Positions 1-8,715 of a DNA stretch of 56,537 nucleotides are shown piece by piece. A model generated the notes under the pieces. It saw only the letters and a list, made by a program, of their open reading frames with translations. It did no database searches and was not told the origin of the DNA. Made by a program: the position numbers and the translations under genes. Numbering within the stretch: position 1 is the first letter of the stretch; each line of letters opens with the position of its first letter. Origin of the DNA: Stygiolobus sp037389425 (GTDB taxonomy: Archaea > Thermoproteota > Thermoprotei_A > Sulfolobales > Sulfolobaceae); assembly GCF_037389425.1 (NCBI RefSeq), contig NZ_JBBHKR010000057.1:1-56537 (forward strand), given 5' to 3'.

Positions 1-1
1 A

Positions 2-1255
2 AACTATTACGAGGACGTAATATCTCAATTAAATTCTATGGGTATAAACTTCATAGGCATCTGGAATTATAATGGTTGGAACGGTGACCCATTTGGGCTC
101 TGGAATAATCCGTATTTCAATCAGTTGCTTGAATTTGTAGGAATACAACCGATTGAAATAGCCAAAATTGACGTAGTTTCTACACTTCCGTTTTATTACG
201 TAAATGGCTCTATACACAATGCTAATAAAACGTATATCGTTACTTTACCAGCTAATATAACATTTGTTAATGTGAAATACATTAATGGTACTTCCAGGTT
301 TATTCTGGCTGAAGTGACCCTAAATGGAAATACTACTTCTAGTAGTTTCACAATAAATCAACCGGGGGACTATACTATAATAGCAAATTATGTTATGCAG
401 TATTATGTAACTACAAACCTAAACGTTTCCGCTTATATAAACGGAGTTGAAGAAAAATTGAGTACCGGTTGGTACAATAGAGGGTCTACAATTGAAGTAT
501 TTCCGCAAGTGATCCCGATAAGCCAACACGAGATCTACAATATCACTCAAACTTTCAATTTTATTGTCGAATCTCCGATGTCAATTAAAATACCTTACAT
601 CGTAGAATACTATGTCGAGGTCAATTTCACGGGATCACCATTACTTGCAGTAATAAACGGTACCAATAGAACCCTTGTAAGCGGTTACTACCCGGCTGGG
701 ACAACAATAGAAATTCCTAAGTACGAATACTTGAGTTCCTTCGAGAGATTGGAGGTCTTTAGTCAGCCTCAGATATTTATTGTAAATGAACCACTACAAG
801 TTAACATTAAAGCTATCCCACAATTTTGGGTAAATATATATCTACCTAACGGAAGTATTTCAGGGTGGTATAATAACGGTTCGATTATAGTAATTCCTAA
901 AGTTGTAAATGTGATCGGGACAACATATGTACTTAATGGATCTGATGAAATAATTGTTACTCAACCTTTCTTCCTGACTCCGAATTATAAAATATTAGTT
1001 AATAATACGCAAACTACGACTAATTCAACCACGACTAACTCTGAAACAACAACCCAATCTTCTGTTACTACGTCAAGTTACAGCACAACCATTATTCAGA
1101 ATCAAACATCTGTTACGTCAAGTAGTCTATATAGTAATACAACCTCTACTCAGAATCAAACATTTTATGGTACCTTGAATATTTCAGCGCTAATATTGAT
1201 AATAGTATTGATTATTATCGCTATAATAGTAGTCGTCATTATAGCCAAAAGATGA
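2..1255 (+). CDS. Membrane-anchored cell-surface protein, 5' end outside the window
   Basis: The reading frame is already open at base 2 and there is no stop before the first ATG at 38, so the gene starts upstream of the window. The first visible residues (motifs GINFIGIWNYNG and GDPFGLW) look like the end of a globular, possibly (beta/alpha)8 glycosidase-like domain; that is a guess from style, not from a catalytic motif. The following ~270 residues form beta-rich modules that repeat a pattern like 'GWYNRGSTIE', 'GYYPAGTTIE' and 'GWYNNGSIIV', with many N-glycosylation sequons. A Ser/Thr-rich stalk (roughly bases 1010-1160) leads into a C-terminal hydrophobic helix ending in AKR. This stalk-plus-anchor layout is common in Sulfolobales surface and secreted proteins. 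It acts outside the cell; substrate unknown. Confidence 0.75.
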   Translation, partial: NYYEDVISQLNSMGINFIGIWNYNGWNGDPFGLWNNPYFNQLLEFVGIQPIEIAKIDVVSTLPFYYVNGSIHNANKTYIVTLPANITFVNVKYINGTSRFILAEVTLNGNTTSSSFTINQPGDYTIIANYVMQYYVTTNLNVSAYINGVEEKLSTGWYNRGSTIEVFPQVIPISQHEIYNITQTFNFIVESPMSIKIPYIVEYYVEVNFTGSPLLAVINGTNRTLVSGYYPAGTTIEIPKYEYLSSFERLEVFSQPQIFIVNEPLQVNIKAIPQFWVNIYLPNGSISGWYNNGSIIVIPKVVNVIGTTYVLNGSDEIIVTQPFFLTPNYKILVNNTQTTTNSTTTNSETTTQSSVTTSSYSTTIIQNQTSVTSSSLYSNTTSTQNQTFYGTLNISALILIIVLIIIAIIVVVIIAKR

Positions 1256-1309
1256 GTAAAATGAATTGTAAATTCATTATTTTGTGTAATATCTAATTAT
1301 AGAAAGAAA

Positions 1310-1320
1310 ATTTTTAAGTA
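1310..1320 (+). promoter_or_regulatory. TATA box for the 1340 gene
   Basis: The sequence TTTTTAAGTA follows a purine-rich stretch (GAAAGAAAA) that would serve as BRE. It lies about 20-30 bases before the ATG at 1340, the spacing expected of a leaderless archaeal transcript. Confidence 0.5.
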
Positions 1321-1339
1321 ACTAAGTAGTATAAAGTAT

Positions 1340-1639
1340 ATGGAACTATGTGTAAATACGAAATTGAGCTTTCGAGGTGCAGCAGCAAACGTCAAAGTCT
1401 ACACTATCTCTGAAAGTGTATGCGATGAAGTATCTAAAATAATTGATGATATATCTTTTTCAGAGTTAATGAATTTAGTCAGAAGGCATGGAGGTTGTGA
1501 GATCACTTCAGACGATCCATTGGAGATTAGGACATGCGATAATGAAATTGAGGTTATAGTTAGTCCAGCTAACCTCATCGCTAGGATGGGCTGGGGTAAA
1601 GCCGTTAGTAAAGCCAGAGAAAACTGTGAAGGATGTTAA
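1340..1639 (+). CDS. Small cysteine-containing protein of unknown function
   Basis: This 99-residue protein has no signal peptide or membrane segment. It has six cysteines, at residues 4, 28, 53, 66, 96 and 99, the last two as a C-terminal CEGC. The spread of cysteines suggests a metal or redox role but matches no motif I recognise; in particular the CPxP signature of TusA sulfur carriers is absent. A TATA box sits about 25 bases upstream of the ATG, so the gene is probably transcribed alone and leaderless. No neighbour is close enough to form an operon. I cannot assign a function. Confidence 0.65.
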   Translation: MELCVNTKLSFRGAAANVKVYTISESVCDEVSKIIDDISFSELMNLVRRHGGCEITSDDPLEIRTCDNEIEVIVSPANLIARMGWGKAVSKARENCEGC

Positions 1640-1970
1640 AGAAATTGATAATACGATTTCTCTTTTTACTAATATATAATAATGGATAATTAATAAGAAA
1701 CTTTTAAGTTTTTTCCTATAGGTTTTATAATTAATTTAAAGTTCACGTGATTATAAGTCCAATTTTCTACTAGAGAATATTATTATTGAAAATAAATATA
1801 TACAAAGTGAGATTTTCAATCATTAGTTGATGGGTGAATTCTCTTTTTAGTATACGCTTTAGATTAATTTAATTCACCATAATAATTTTATCTGACGGAT
1901 TATGTAGAAGATTATCATAATACCTAAATGCGAGTAAATTTATTAGGCTAACTATATTAAGTAAGTATGC
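1640..1970. other. Intergenic region, no gene seen
   Basis: AT-rich spacer. It holds an 8-bp inverted repeat, GGTGAATT at 1833-1840 and AATTCACC at 1871-1878, with a 30-base spacer; this could be a terminator hairpin or an operator, or chance. A TATA-like AAATTTATTA at about 1936-1945 is about 26 bases before the next ATG. Confidence 0.4.
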
Positions 1971-2414
1971 ATGAATGAGTTAGGTCATTCAAACCCAAAA
2001 AGATTGACACCTGCAGAATGTGCAGTGGTTATAAGTATAGATATTCTTTCTAAGGCTGGAACTCCTACTACACCTAAGGAGATAGCGGACTATTTGAAAG
2101 AGGACGTTCAGACGGTTAGAAATATTTTAGAGAGACTGAGGAAAAAGGGTCTAGTTATCTCTTCACTAGCTTTCGGTCTAGGTGGTTTAGCGAGAATAAG
2201 TTCATCTTCTCATGTAAGTGGTAGAGAAAGGATACATAGATTGGTTGATGATATTAGAAATATCTTGCAGCAGCACCCTGAAATAAAAGAATGGGCTAAG
2301 GTAGGTCTAGGTATTACGGACGAGAACGAGCTAATAGAGTATATAAACAAACGCGCGGAAGAAAAAAGATTAGAATCCTACCAAAATTCCAAAAAGACCT
2401 TGTCAAAAAATTAG
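1971..2414 (+). CDS. Winged-helix transcription regulator
   Basis: A 147-residue protein. Residues about 13-75 form a winged helix-turn-helix: helix 1 after 'TPAECAVVISIDIL', then 'PTTPKEIADYL', then the recognition helix 'DVQTVRNILERLRKKGLV'. This is the MarR/Rrf2-like style frequent in Sulfolobales. After a Gly/Ser-rich loop (GLGGLARISSSS) the C-terminal half is helical and charged (HRLVDDIRNIL, ENELIEYINKRAEEKR) and is probably the dimerisation part. The start at 1971 is chosen because a TATA-like element lies about 26 bases upstream, giving a leaderless message. Target genes are unknown; there is no divergent partner. Confidence 0.8.
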   Translation: MNELGHSNPKRLTPAECAVVISIDILSKAGTPTTPKEIADYLKEDVQTVRNILERLRKKGLVISSLAFGLGGLARISSSSHVSGRERIHRLVDDIRNILQQHPEIKEWAKVGLGITDENELIEYINKRAEEKRLESYQNSKKTLSKN

Positions 2415-2489
2415 ATGAATATAAGGGGAATTAGGAATGTTATAGTATAATTCAGATTAACATTAAGGAAGTAAACACCTAAAATTAAG

Positions 2490-3062
2490 TAGTGTAAGTG
2501 ATTAATTATGAATTCAAGTTGTTTTTTAATATCCTAACTGAGTTTTTAATATTCTCACTAAAACTAGGATTTATGCTCAATAGCCAAAACTATTTATATA
2601 CTTGATAGCGAGCTAGTAAAACATTTATAATAAGATATTATTAACATAACAAGTTTATTAAAAGTAATAAAATAATATATTTAATAAAATAAAAAATAAA
2701 GGTAAGTTTAAGTTAGATAGATAGACTCCTAAAGAACTTTAATGTTAATTCAGTAAAATATTTCTAGAATTATGTGTTGGCTACCACTTGGAACACTACT
2801 AAGGCAGAAAATAATAGATTAATGAAATTATTTCTTTATAAAGAAAAATAACTAATACTTCCTTGTTGAATTCAAATACGATACTACTGATAACCGTTTA
2901 TGAAGCATCTGGACATCTGTCCAGTTTTACCAATCCCATGTAAAAATGTCCGAGTATCTGTAAGGTGACTAGGGAATAAGATTGTATTCACAGTCGTGGA
3001 ACCCGAAAAGAGAACCTTTCTACCCTAAGGGAACGATAATAGTGTAAGTTAATATCAGGATA
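2490..3062 (+). pseudogene. Wrecked second copy of the glycyl-tRNA synthetase locus
   Basis: This stretch aligns by eye with the glyS gene at 10885 and its upstream region. Upstream block: TAGTGTAAGTGATTAATTAT at 2490 matches TAGTGTAAGTTATTAATTAT at 10565, and further similarity continues to the former start codon near 2684. Coding block: 2726-2950 follows 10930-11190 (shared words include TTGGCTACCAC, AAGGCAGAAAATAATAGAT and GCATCTGGACATCT). After about 2976 the copy jumps to the sequence corresponding to about 11694, then follows it to about 3062, so roughly 480 bases are deleted. The start codon is lost and all frames are full of stops. It is an old, non-functional partial duplication of a gene plus its promoter region. 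Confidence 0.8.
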
Positions 3063-3157
3063 TGCTTTGTTGATCTCTTCAATTTATTTCATAAGCATGA
3101 TATGATACATTGAGAATTTTTCAGTAATTAATATTTATTTCAACGTTATTTGCAAGC

Positions 3158-4045
3158 TTACACCCTAATACCCGGAGCTCTACCAACTAAGGAATTAGCC
3201 AAGTGGACCATCCACGCATAAGCCCAGAACTTGAGCTTAGCCTCAACCACTTGTCCCAAAAAGCTTGTAGCCCTGACGGATTCCCCAAAAGTGCGCTTCA
3301 CAGCTGAGAATAAGGATTCAATCTTCCACCTAACACCATAACCCTTCTCCTCCCTCCAACGATTATAACCTCTTGAACTCTTTTACAGCCTAGCTGGATG
3401 GCCGCGCCTAGTAGAAGCGTTCTTCCTAGGTGGGACAACGACCTCAACCCCGGTCTTGTAAACCTTATTAGCATCATAAACTTTATCTCCATAAAATTTC
3501 TTGACCTTCTTTCCCTTGTCTTGTAAATCCTTAACTGTCTTAACTGCAGTCTCAACCTCGTTTGTGGTTACTTCGGCGTTTATTATGTTGAATTGGTCTT
3601 TATCCATTACTATTTCGATCTTGAGGAATTTTGAGTCCTTGGTTTTACCCCATTTTGCTATAATGTATTGTCCTCCCTTGTTTGTGCTTATTCCCGTTGC
3701 GTCTGCTATTACTTCCAGCTCGTCGTTTGCTTCTGGGAATTTTATGTTCATGTTTCTTACTCTTTCCCATATTGTTGAGTAGTCTAGGCTTGTTGGGATG
3801 ATTTTCAGTCTCTCTAGTGCTCTCAATACTCCTTCAATAGCCCTATAAGGTAAGAACAAGTGGAGGAATGCTAGGAATTCGTTGAACTCCTTTGGTGCCT
3901 TGTAGGTTTTCTTTGCATATCTATTCTCCTCTGCTAGTAAATCCCACCAGTGTTCGAAGACGTAGAAGGGGAACATAAGGGTATATCTCATTATAACGTT
4001 CTCGTCGTACTTGTGCCAATCCCTCTTGTACTTACTCTTTCCCAT
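3158..4045 (-). pseudogene. IS5-type DDE transposase with one in-frame stop
   Basis: Reading from ATG at 4045, a transposase of the IS5 superfamily runs 220 codons (GKSKYKRDWHKYDE start; 'VIADATGIS' carries the first catalytic Asp; 'FYGDKVYDANKVY' the second). A TAA at 3383-3385 then interrupts it. The same frame stays open for another 74 codons to a TAA at 3158-3160. That part contains the expected end, including 'RWREEKGYGVRWKIES', where the third acidic residue (Glu) sits, and a hydrophobic tail. Full length would be about 295 residues, normal for the family. Only one lesion is visible, so inactivation is recent, or the product is split. I could not find convincing terminal inverted repeats. 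Confidence 0.85.
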
Positions 4046-4709
4046 GGGTAATACTCGTAATTATTTTTTATAAATTTTTGTATAATTCTGAAGTAGTCCA
4101 CAAAGCAATCAGGATAATAATGTTTAAATAGTAAGCAATGTGTGTAGAACATATTACCTCATCGTATTCTCTGCGTACATCGTGTTGATTTAAGTGAAAG
4201 TGATAACGGTTAATGGTCATTTTTAGTAATCATGTATTCTCTTCCACAATGCGGATTCAAGCGTGAAAGGGATCTTGAAGGCTAGAAATGACACACTCAT
4301 TTTATAACCGAATTGATTAAAGGTCAAGGCTAATCGACTCTTCCTGAAGTATTGTAGAGAAACGAGGTGAATCCATTTACCACGTGAAAATACACGATGA
4401 TAATTAGTTTATATACTCGAAGAACAATGTAGATAAATTTTCTAATTAGTGTAGATCTACAACAGTTTATACTGTTTAGAAAAATTAGTTTAGAAATGTT
4501 GACAATTTATTTTGACTATATAAATTTTTAGAATATAAAACTCATAAGTTATAAATTTCAAGGTAAAGAACTGAATCTCGTTAAGTGTCGCAACTTATGC
4601 AAGCAAAATGATTTATCTATCCTTAAAATGAGGCTACTTGAAACATATTATCCACAATTAAGATTAGGGACTATTAATCATTTAAATGCAGGTAACGTAT
4701 CTATACTTA
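4046..4709. other. Intergenic region downstream of the IS5 remnant, ends in a promoter
   Basis: No convincing reading frame on either strand. The last part carries the promoter of the phosphoesterase gene: TTTAAAT at about 4681-4687, roughly 25 bases before the ATG at 4710. The rest is AT-rich and may contain decayed sequence, but I recognise nothing. Confidence 0.4.
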
Positions 4710-5552
4710 ATGACTAAAGTACTTGTTACGACAGATATTCATATGCCGTCACCTTACTTAGCTACAATACTGGAGGGGATAAAACTGGTAAAACCCGATG
4801 CCCTTATAATCTCAGGAGGCTTGACCGTTGACGGAAAGCTAGGAGATCTGGAAAAACTTTTCGTAAAGTTGAGGAAAGCTGGTCAGAGAATGAGGGTAAT
4901 TACAGTTCTGGGAAACCATGACTTATGGATACACGAGAAAGACACAGACAGCATCAGCAAAATAGAAAGAATAAACAAGCTAAGCGAAAAATACAACGTA
5001 GAACTGTTAGATGCTATAGATAGGACACAGTTAGGGGATTACGACGTTGTTGGCAATGTAGGTTGGTATGATTACTCTTTTGCCCCAGGCTATACCGATT
5101 TCGATTATGAAAATTGTAATCCCTACGGGTTTAGCAAAGAGTATATAAGGAGTAATTGTGTTTACCTCAGCACTATGAATGAGTGTCCTTGTTATAGTTG
5201 GCACAACGACTGCTTATATACAAAGCTTGAATCAAGGAGTTTCGCTAAGACAAATAAGGAGAAGATAAAAAGGAACATAAGGGGGAGACAAACCATAATA
5301 GTCACACATCATGCACCGCTTAAGGATTTGATTAAAAAACGTTCATTTTTCAACGCTTATGATGGACAAGACTTATCTGACATAATTTTCAATCCCAACA
5401 ACAAGATACTCTACTACATTTACGGGCATCTCCACGAAAATTCAGTAACTCCTAAAATGACGATAAACGGAATTACTTTCATGAACGCTTATTCATTTCA
5501 ATTCAAGGTTAAGGATTACGTACAAAACGCTATATTAAATCTACAAACCTAA
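4710..5552 (+). CDS. Calcineurin-like metallophosphoesterase with an altered metal-binding motif
   Basis: About 280 residues. The family motifs are in order: 'TTDIH' (Asp and His of motif I), 'IISGGLT' where 'GDL' is expected, 'LGNHDLW' (Asn-His), 'THHAP' (His) and 'YGHLH' (His-x-His) near the C-terminus. Members use two metal ions to hydrolyse phosphoesters, often of nucleotides. Here the bridging Asp of motif II is Gly (GGC codon), a change that would normally cripple the site. The centre holds a Cys-rich insert (CNPYG, NCVY, ECPCYSWHNDC) that may bind a metal or form disulfides. I chose ATG 4710 rather than ATG 4686 because the TATA-like TTTAAAT covers 4681-4687, so the upstream ATG would lie inside the promoter. 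The gene stands alone between two mobile elements. Confidence 0.8.
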   Translation: MTKVLVTTDIHMPSPYLATILEGIKLVKPDALIISGGLTVDGKLGDLEKLFVKLRKAGQRMRVITVLGNHDLWIHEKDTDSISKIERINKLSEKYNVELLDAIDRTQLGDYDVVGNVGWYDYSFAPGYTDFDYENCNPYGFSKEYIRSNCVYLSTMNECPCYSWHNDCLYTKLESRSFAKTNKEKIKRNIRGRQTIIVTHHAPLKDLIKKRSFFNAYDGQDLSDIIFNPNNKILYYIYGHLHENSVTPKMTINGITFMNAYSFQFKVKDYVQNAILNLQT

Positions 5553-5724
5553 CCTACCATTTTATCTATAACGTAATTGCTTGGTTAGACCATTTTGGAT
5601 GAAGAAAGAAAATATAGCTCGTTTTGATTATACTTATTTCGTAACAATATTCTCTACATGAAAGACTATAAACTTGCAATCACATTATTTTCGATAGGCA
5701 TACAGCCTCAGCTCGTTTAATAGC

Positions 5725-6925
5725 CAGCAGTTATGGGAATCTTAGGGAGGTAATACCAAGAAGTCGGTATTAGCGAGAAGTTTTTATTTTTCAACGTTGT
5801 TCTACTGAAAGATGTTGAAGGGACAAGTAGAGTACGCTAAGGAGAGGTTGGTCAAGGCAGTCAACCAAGTTTTGGGCATAGTGAGAAGGAACGGGAGGAG
5901 CAGGAGGGTAGGACTAGCACTAGTCCTCATGACCCTGCTAGGCGGTAGGGCCAGCGTGAAGAATGCTGCTGAGACGTTCGGGTTAGACTACGCAAACCTG
6001 CTGGAGGCGTTGGGAGAACTCGAAGACGCGTGGAGGGACTACTTAAAGGTCCTGTCGGGGCTGGTGAAAGGTGAGGTGGCAGTGATCATAGACGACACCG
6101 TGGACCACAAGGAGTACTCCAGAGGAAAGGACGTGAGCCCCCACGGAAACTACTGGATCTACTGCCACACCCACGGGAGGTTCGAGAGGGGCGTCCAGCT
6201 CCTCACGGTCGCCATAGTGGACCTCTCCACGGGCAGGGCGTTCATGGTGGGGGCTTTCCCCTACGCCGTGAGGAAGATGTTGGACTTGGGGATGGTCACC
6301 GAGTTCAAGACCAAGATCGACTTGGCCAGGGAGATGTTGGACGTGCTCAAGGGGTACTTCCGCGTGTCCAAGGTCGTCTTCGACTCGTGGTACTGGTCGG
6401 AGAAGCTCGTGAAGGACAACGTGGTGTCTGAGCTCAAGTCCAACCGGAGGCTACTCAGGGTCGAGTCGGTCCGGGGGACCCTCGAGGAGGTGGAGGGACA
6501 CCTCCGAGTGGGGGACCTATCCCCCGGCGTCTACTACGCCGACCTGACTCTGGGAGACCGAGTGATTACGGTAAAATTGCTAGTCCGGGAACGTGACTCC
6601 GGGACACACGCCAAGTACCTCTACACGACCGATCTCTCGCTCAGCGAGGAGGAGATCGAGGAGGCATGGAAAATGAGGTGGGAGATCGAGGAGCTCCACA
6701 GGGACGTGAAGGCCTTGGGACTGGAGGACTCCTCGTTCTGGAGGAGAGAGAGGCTTCAGGGCTACCTCACGATCTTCACCATCATGGTCAACGTTGTCAG
6801 GGAGCTGATAGGGGAGCTGAACCTGAGGAGTGTGGAGGCGTTCCTCAGGTTCGTTGAACGTTATTTAGGCGGACCGCCTGGGCTAATGAAAATCTTTAAG
6901 TTACGTTAAAGTCCCATAACTGCTG
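5725..6925 (+). mobile_element. Intact 1201-bp insertion sequence with 14-bp inverted repeats and 7-bp target duplication
   Basis: The left end CAGCAGTTATGGGA (5725-5738) is the exact reverse complement of the right end TCCCATAACTGCTG (6912-6925). Immediately outside, TAATAGC occurs at 5718-5724 and again at 6926-6932, which is a 7-bp target-site duplication. The single transposase gene is complete. The element is much richer in GC than its surroundings. Exact repeats, an intact gene and a perfect duplication point to a recent insertion. Size and transposase resemble the ISC1217-like group of Sulfolobales elements; the group name is from memory and less sure than the boundaries. Confidence 0.92.
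5812..6909 (+). CDS. DDE transposase (IS4-superfamily style)
   Basis: A complete 365-residue transposase. 'VAVIIDDTVDHK' (about residues 89-100) holds the first catalytic Asp. 'KVVFDSWYWSEKL' (about 188-200) holds the second. 'MRWEIEELHRDVKALGLE' near residue 288 is the Y-(2)-R-(3)-E-(6)-K-type motif with the catalytic Glu. An HTH-like helical N-terminus precedes them ('VKNAAETFGLDYANLLEAL'). It cuts and joins the element's 14-bp inverted repeats. Codon use is strongly GC-ending, unlike the host genes around it, in keeping with recent arrival. The ATG is 87 bases inside the left end. Confidence 0.9.
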   Translation: MLKGQVEYAKERLVKAVNQVLGIVRRNGRSRRVGLALVLMTLLGGRASVKNAAETFGLDYANLLEALGELEDAWRDYLKVLSGLVKGEVAVIIDDTVDHKEYSRGKDVSPHGNYWIYCHTHGRFERGVQLLTVAIVDLSTGRAFMVGAFPYAVRKMLDLGMVTEFKTKIDLAREMLDVLKGYFRVSKVVFDSWYWSEKLVKDNVVSELKSNRRLLRVESVRGTLEEVEGHLRVGDLSPGVYYADLTLGDRVITVKLLVRERDSGTHAKYLYTTDLSLSEEEIEEAWKMRWEIEELHRDVKALGLEDSSFWRRERLQGYLTIFTIMVNVVRELIGELNLRSVEAFLRFVERYLGGPPGLMKIFKLR

Positions 6926-6958
6926 TAATAGCATTAAAGGGATTAGGGATATTAAATA

Positions 6959-7130
6959 ATGTCAAATGACATAAAATTCACGGTTTATCTGAAACTGTTG
7001 ACAACGGCGTTGATAAACGAGCTTGAGAAGATTAACAATCTAGCTTCCCATTATGTTGACAAGGCTATAAATGATGCTTACTCAATATTAAAGGGGTGGA
7101 AGAGGAGGGCCAAAAAGGGCATACGCAGTA
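6959..7130 (+). pseudogene. 5' stub of a TnpB (IS200/IS605 OrfB) gene
   Basis: The frame starting at 6959 contains 'LASHYVDKAINDAYSIL' followed by 'KGWKRRAKKGIR', which is the typical N-terminal region of Sulfolobales TnpB proteins (HYV-KA--DAYS-LK-WKRR). The match stops at about 7115-7130 and the frame then ends at 7168 in unrelated sequence. The rest of the gene is gone. The 3' end of the kinase gene on the other strand runs into this stub, so a deletion has joined the two. It follows the 1201-bp IS at 33 bases. Confidence 0.65.
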
Positions 7131-8015
7131 TTTTTAGTTGTAAGTCTAGTATATTGCTTATTAGATAAAATGGATATAAGTTCTTCAGTAGAATATCTGT
7201 CTTCTTTCTTGGGAGATAAACACTTCAAAAATATTTTGTCATAATCCTTTAGGTCTGGATCAATGCTGGACGGTAGAGTGATTTGCATATTAAGTTTTTT
7301 ACTATATACTTCTACATATCCTTGGAAAACCGGCCTACCAGGAAGGATCTCATAAAATACTTCACATACTTGATATACATCCGTTTTTTCGTCAATTGGA
7401 CCTAATTGTGGATCTAATTGTTCCGGTGCCGCGTAAATAAGGGTAAATGCTTCGTTGTTTGTAGATGTGATTATATCTGAAAATTTTGCTGTTCCCCAAT
7501 CACTAATCTTCGCCCTACCGTTAGCATCTAAAAGTATGTTAGATGGTTTTATGTCCCTATGAATTATTCCCTTTTCATGAGCGTGTTTTAGTCCAGAAAG
7601 AACATCTAAAATTATCCTAGTAGCTGTATCCTTATCAAAAGTCTTTCCGTGAAGTGACCCCTTCATTAGTTCCATTACCTTGTAAGGTCTAGGATTTATA
7701 TCATAACCTAAGAGTTTTACTATATTTGGATGATTTTTTAATTGTAGCCATACTGCCAACTCTTTGACAAAATCCTTATCAGGAACTATAGGAACTTTTA
7801 TAGCTACAAGCAATGAATCTTTTTTCCCTCCTCGCTTAGTAAACTATAGCGGAACCACCTACACCTATAGTTTCCAAGACCTCGTAGTTGGGGATTTGCA
7901 TTACGCCTTGGTTTCTTATTATTGATTGTTGTTCTACTATAGGTAATTTTTCATTTTTGTCTGATTTTCTTTCAATATCACCCTTATCTACCCGTGTTGC
8001 TTCATTACCTTGCAT
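7088..8015 (-). pseudogene. Hanks-type Ser/Thr protein kinase, broken by a stop and a frameshift
   Basis: The kinase core is well preserved between 7088 and 7813: 'VAIKV' (ATP-binding Lys), 'HRDIKPSN' (catalytic loop), 'DWGTAKF' (DFG variant), 'YAAPEQ' (APE) and 'EKTDVYQ'. The glycine loop lies just upstream in another frame: reading from an ATG at 8015, residues 'NYEVLETIGVGGSAIVY' end in TAA at 7836-7838. A one-base shift in the A/T run at about 7820-7826 then rejoins the core frame. Residues before the loop are hydrophilic. At the 3' end the last ~12 residues are antisense to the tnpB stub, so the natural C-terminus is lost. It would have followed the ankyrin gene at a spacing of about 25 bases, i.e. 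in one operon. Without repair, translation could only begin inside the N-lobe at TTG 7813. Confidence 0.8.
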
Positions 8016-8039
8016 CCTAGGTTTCCTAGGTACTTCAGA

Positions 8040-8504
8040 TTAACTATTTCTCATGGCACTCTCAAGTAAACTACGAATTACACTATCTTCAGCATAATCT
8101 AAGGGAATACACCCCCCATTGTCGGCAATCCGCGGGTCAGCGCCACGCTCAAGCATCAGTTTGACAATCTCGACATGACCTTCTTTTGCTGCTTCATGCA
8201 ATGGCGTACTGCCGTAATTATCTTTAGCGTTTGGGTCAGCACCACGCTTAAGCAAAACCCTAACAATCTCAACATGACCATTAAGTGGTGCTTTATGCAA
8301 TGGCGTCCTCCTCCCAGTGAGCAAAGTTTCAGTGTTTGGGTTCGCCCCCTTTTCGAGTGCTGTTTGTACTTTAATCAAGTCACCAAACTCAGCCGCCTCG
8401 AGGAGTTCATCGTCCCAGTTTTCTTCCTTCTTCCGAAACCAGTCCCAGAATCCTACCATCTTCTGCACCCCACCTTGTGCTATCGATTGGTTTTCACCCG
8501 GCAT
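8040..8504 (-). CDS. Ankyrin-repeat protein
   Basis: 154 residues. After a short lead ('VGFWDWFRKKEENWDDEL') there are four ankyrin repeats. The clearest is 'YGSTPLHEAAKEGHVEIVK', with 'RRTPLHKAPLNGHVEIVR' before it, then a final partial one ('GGCIPLDYAEDSVIRSL'). Ankyrin repeats bind other proteins. The ATG at 8504 overlaps the end of the ubiquitin-like gene by 11 bases; an in-frame ATG at 8459 preceded by GGTGGGG is an alternative start. The stop is followed after about 25 bases by the kinase start, so the three genes form one transcription unit. Likely a scaffold for the kinase or its substrate; that role is inferred from neighbourhood only. Confidence 0.85.
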   Translation of the reverse strand: MPGENQSIAQGGVQKMVGFWDWFRKKEENWDDELLEAAEFGDLIKVQTALEKGANPNTETLLTGRRTPLHKAPLNGHVEIVRVLLKRGADPNAKDNYGSTPLHEAAKEGHVEIVKLMLERGADPRIADNGGCIPLDYAEDSVIRSLLESAMRNS

Positions 8505-8715
8505 CTAGGTTATTCACGGTAGCTACATTTATGGGTACTAATTCTCCATCACTTTCCCGTTTAAAAAATGTCGCTGTTTCCGCACTATTCACAAGACCCC
8601 TCAACTCGTCAGTCAACTGCTCCGTTGTCCGCGTAGGGTTAACATTTTGTAAAGTCACTTGATTCCCAGTCTTCCTATTTATCAAAGTCAACTTCACCCT
8701 ACCCAAACCTCTCAA
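8494..8715 (-). CDS. Small putative ubiquitin-like (beta-grasp) protein
   Basis: 73 residues. The pattern 'VKLTLINRKTGNQVTLQNV' (two strands and a turn), 'TTEQLTDELRGLV' (helix), 'TATFFKRESDGELVPINV' (strands) looks like the beta-grasp order of ubiquitin-like proteins such as YukD/EsaB. This is pattern recognition only. It ends in DAG, not GG. The start is uncertain: TTG at 8715 has a well-placed GGAG six bases upstream. An ATG at 8719 reads into a stop after six codons, but would join this frame if one G in a GGG run were an extra base. It is the first gene of the ubiquitin-like / ankyrin / kinase unit. Confidence 0.55.
   Translation of the reverse strand: MRGLGRVKLTLINRKTGNQVTLQNVNPTRTTEQLTDELRGLVNSAETATFFKRESDGELVPINVATVNNLDAG

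Noticed and set aside
7841..8030. Possible separate small gene upstream of the kinase core
   Set aside because: The sequence ends in the kinase glycine loop (GVGGSAIVY), so it is the kinase's own N-terminus in another frame.
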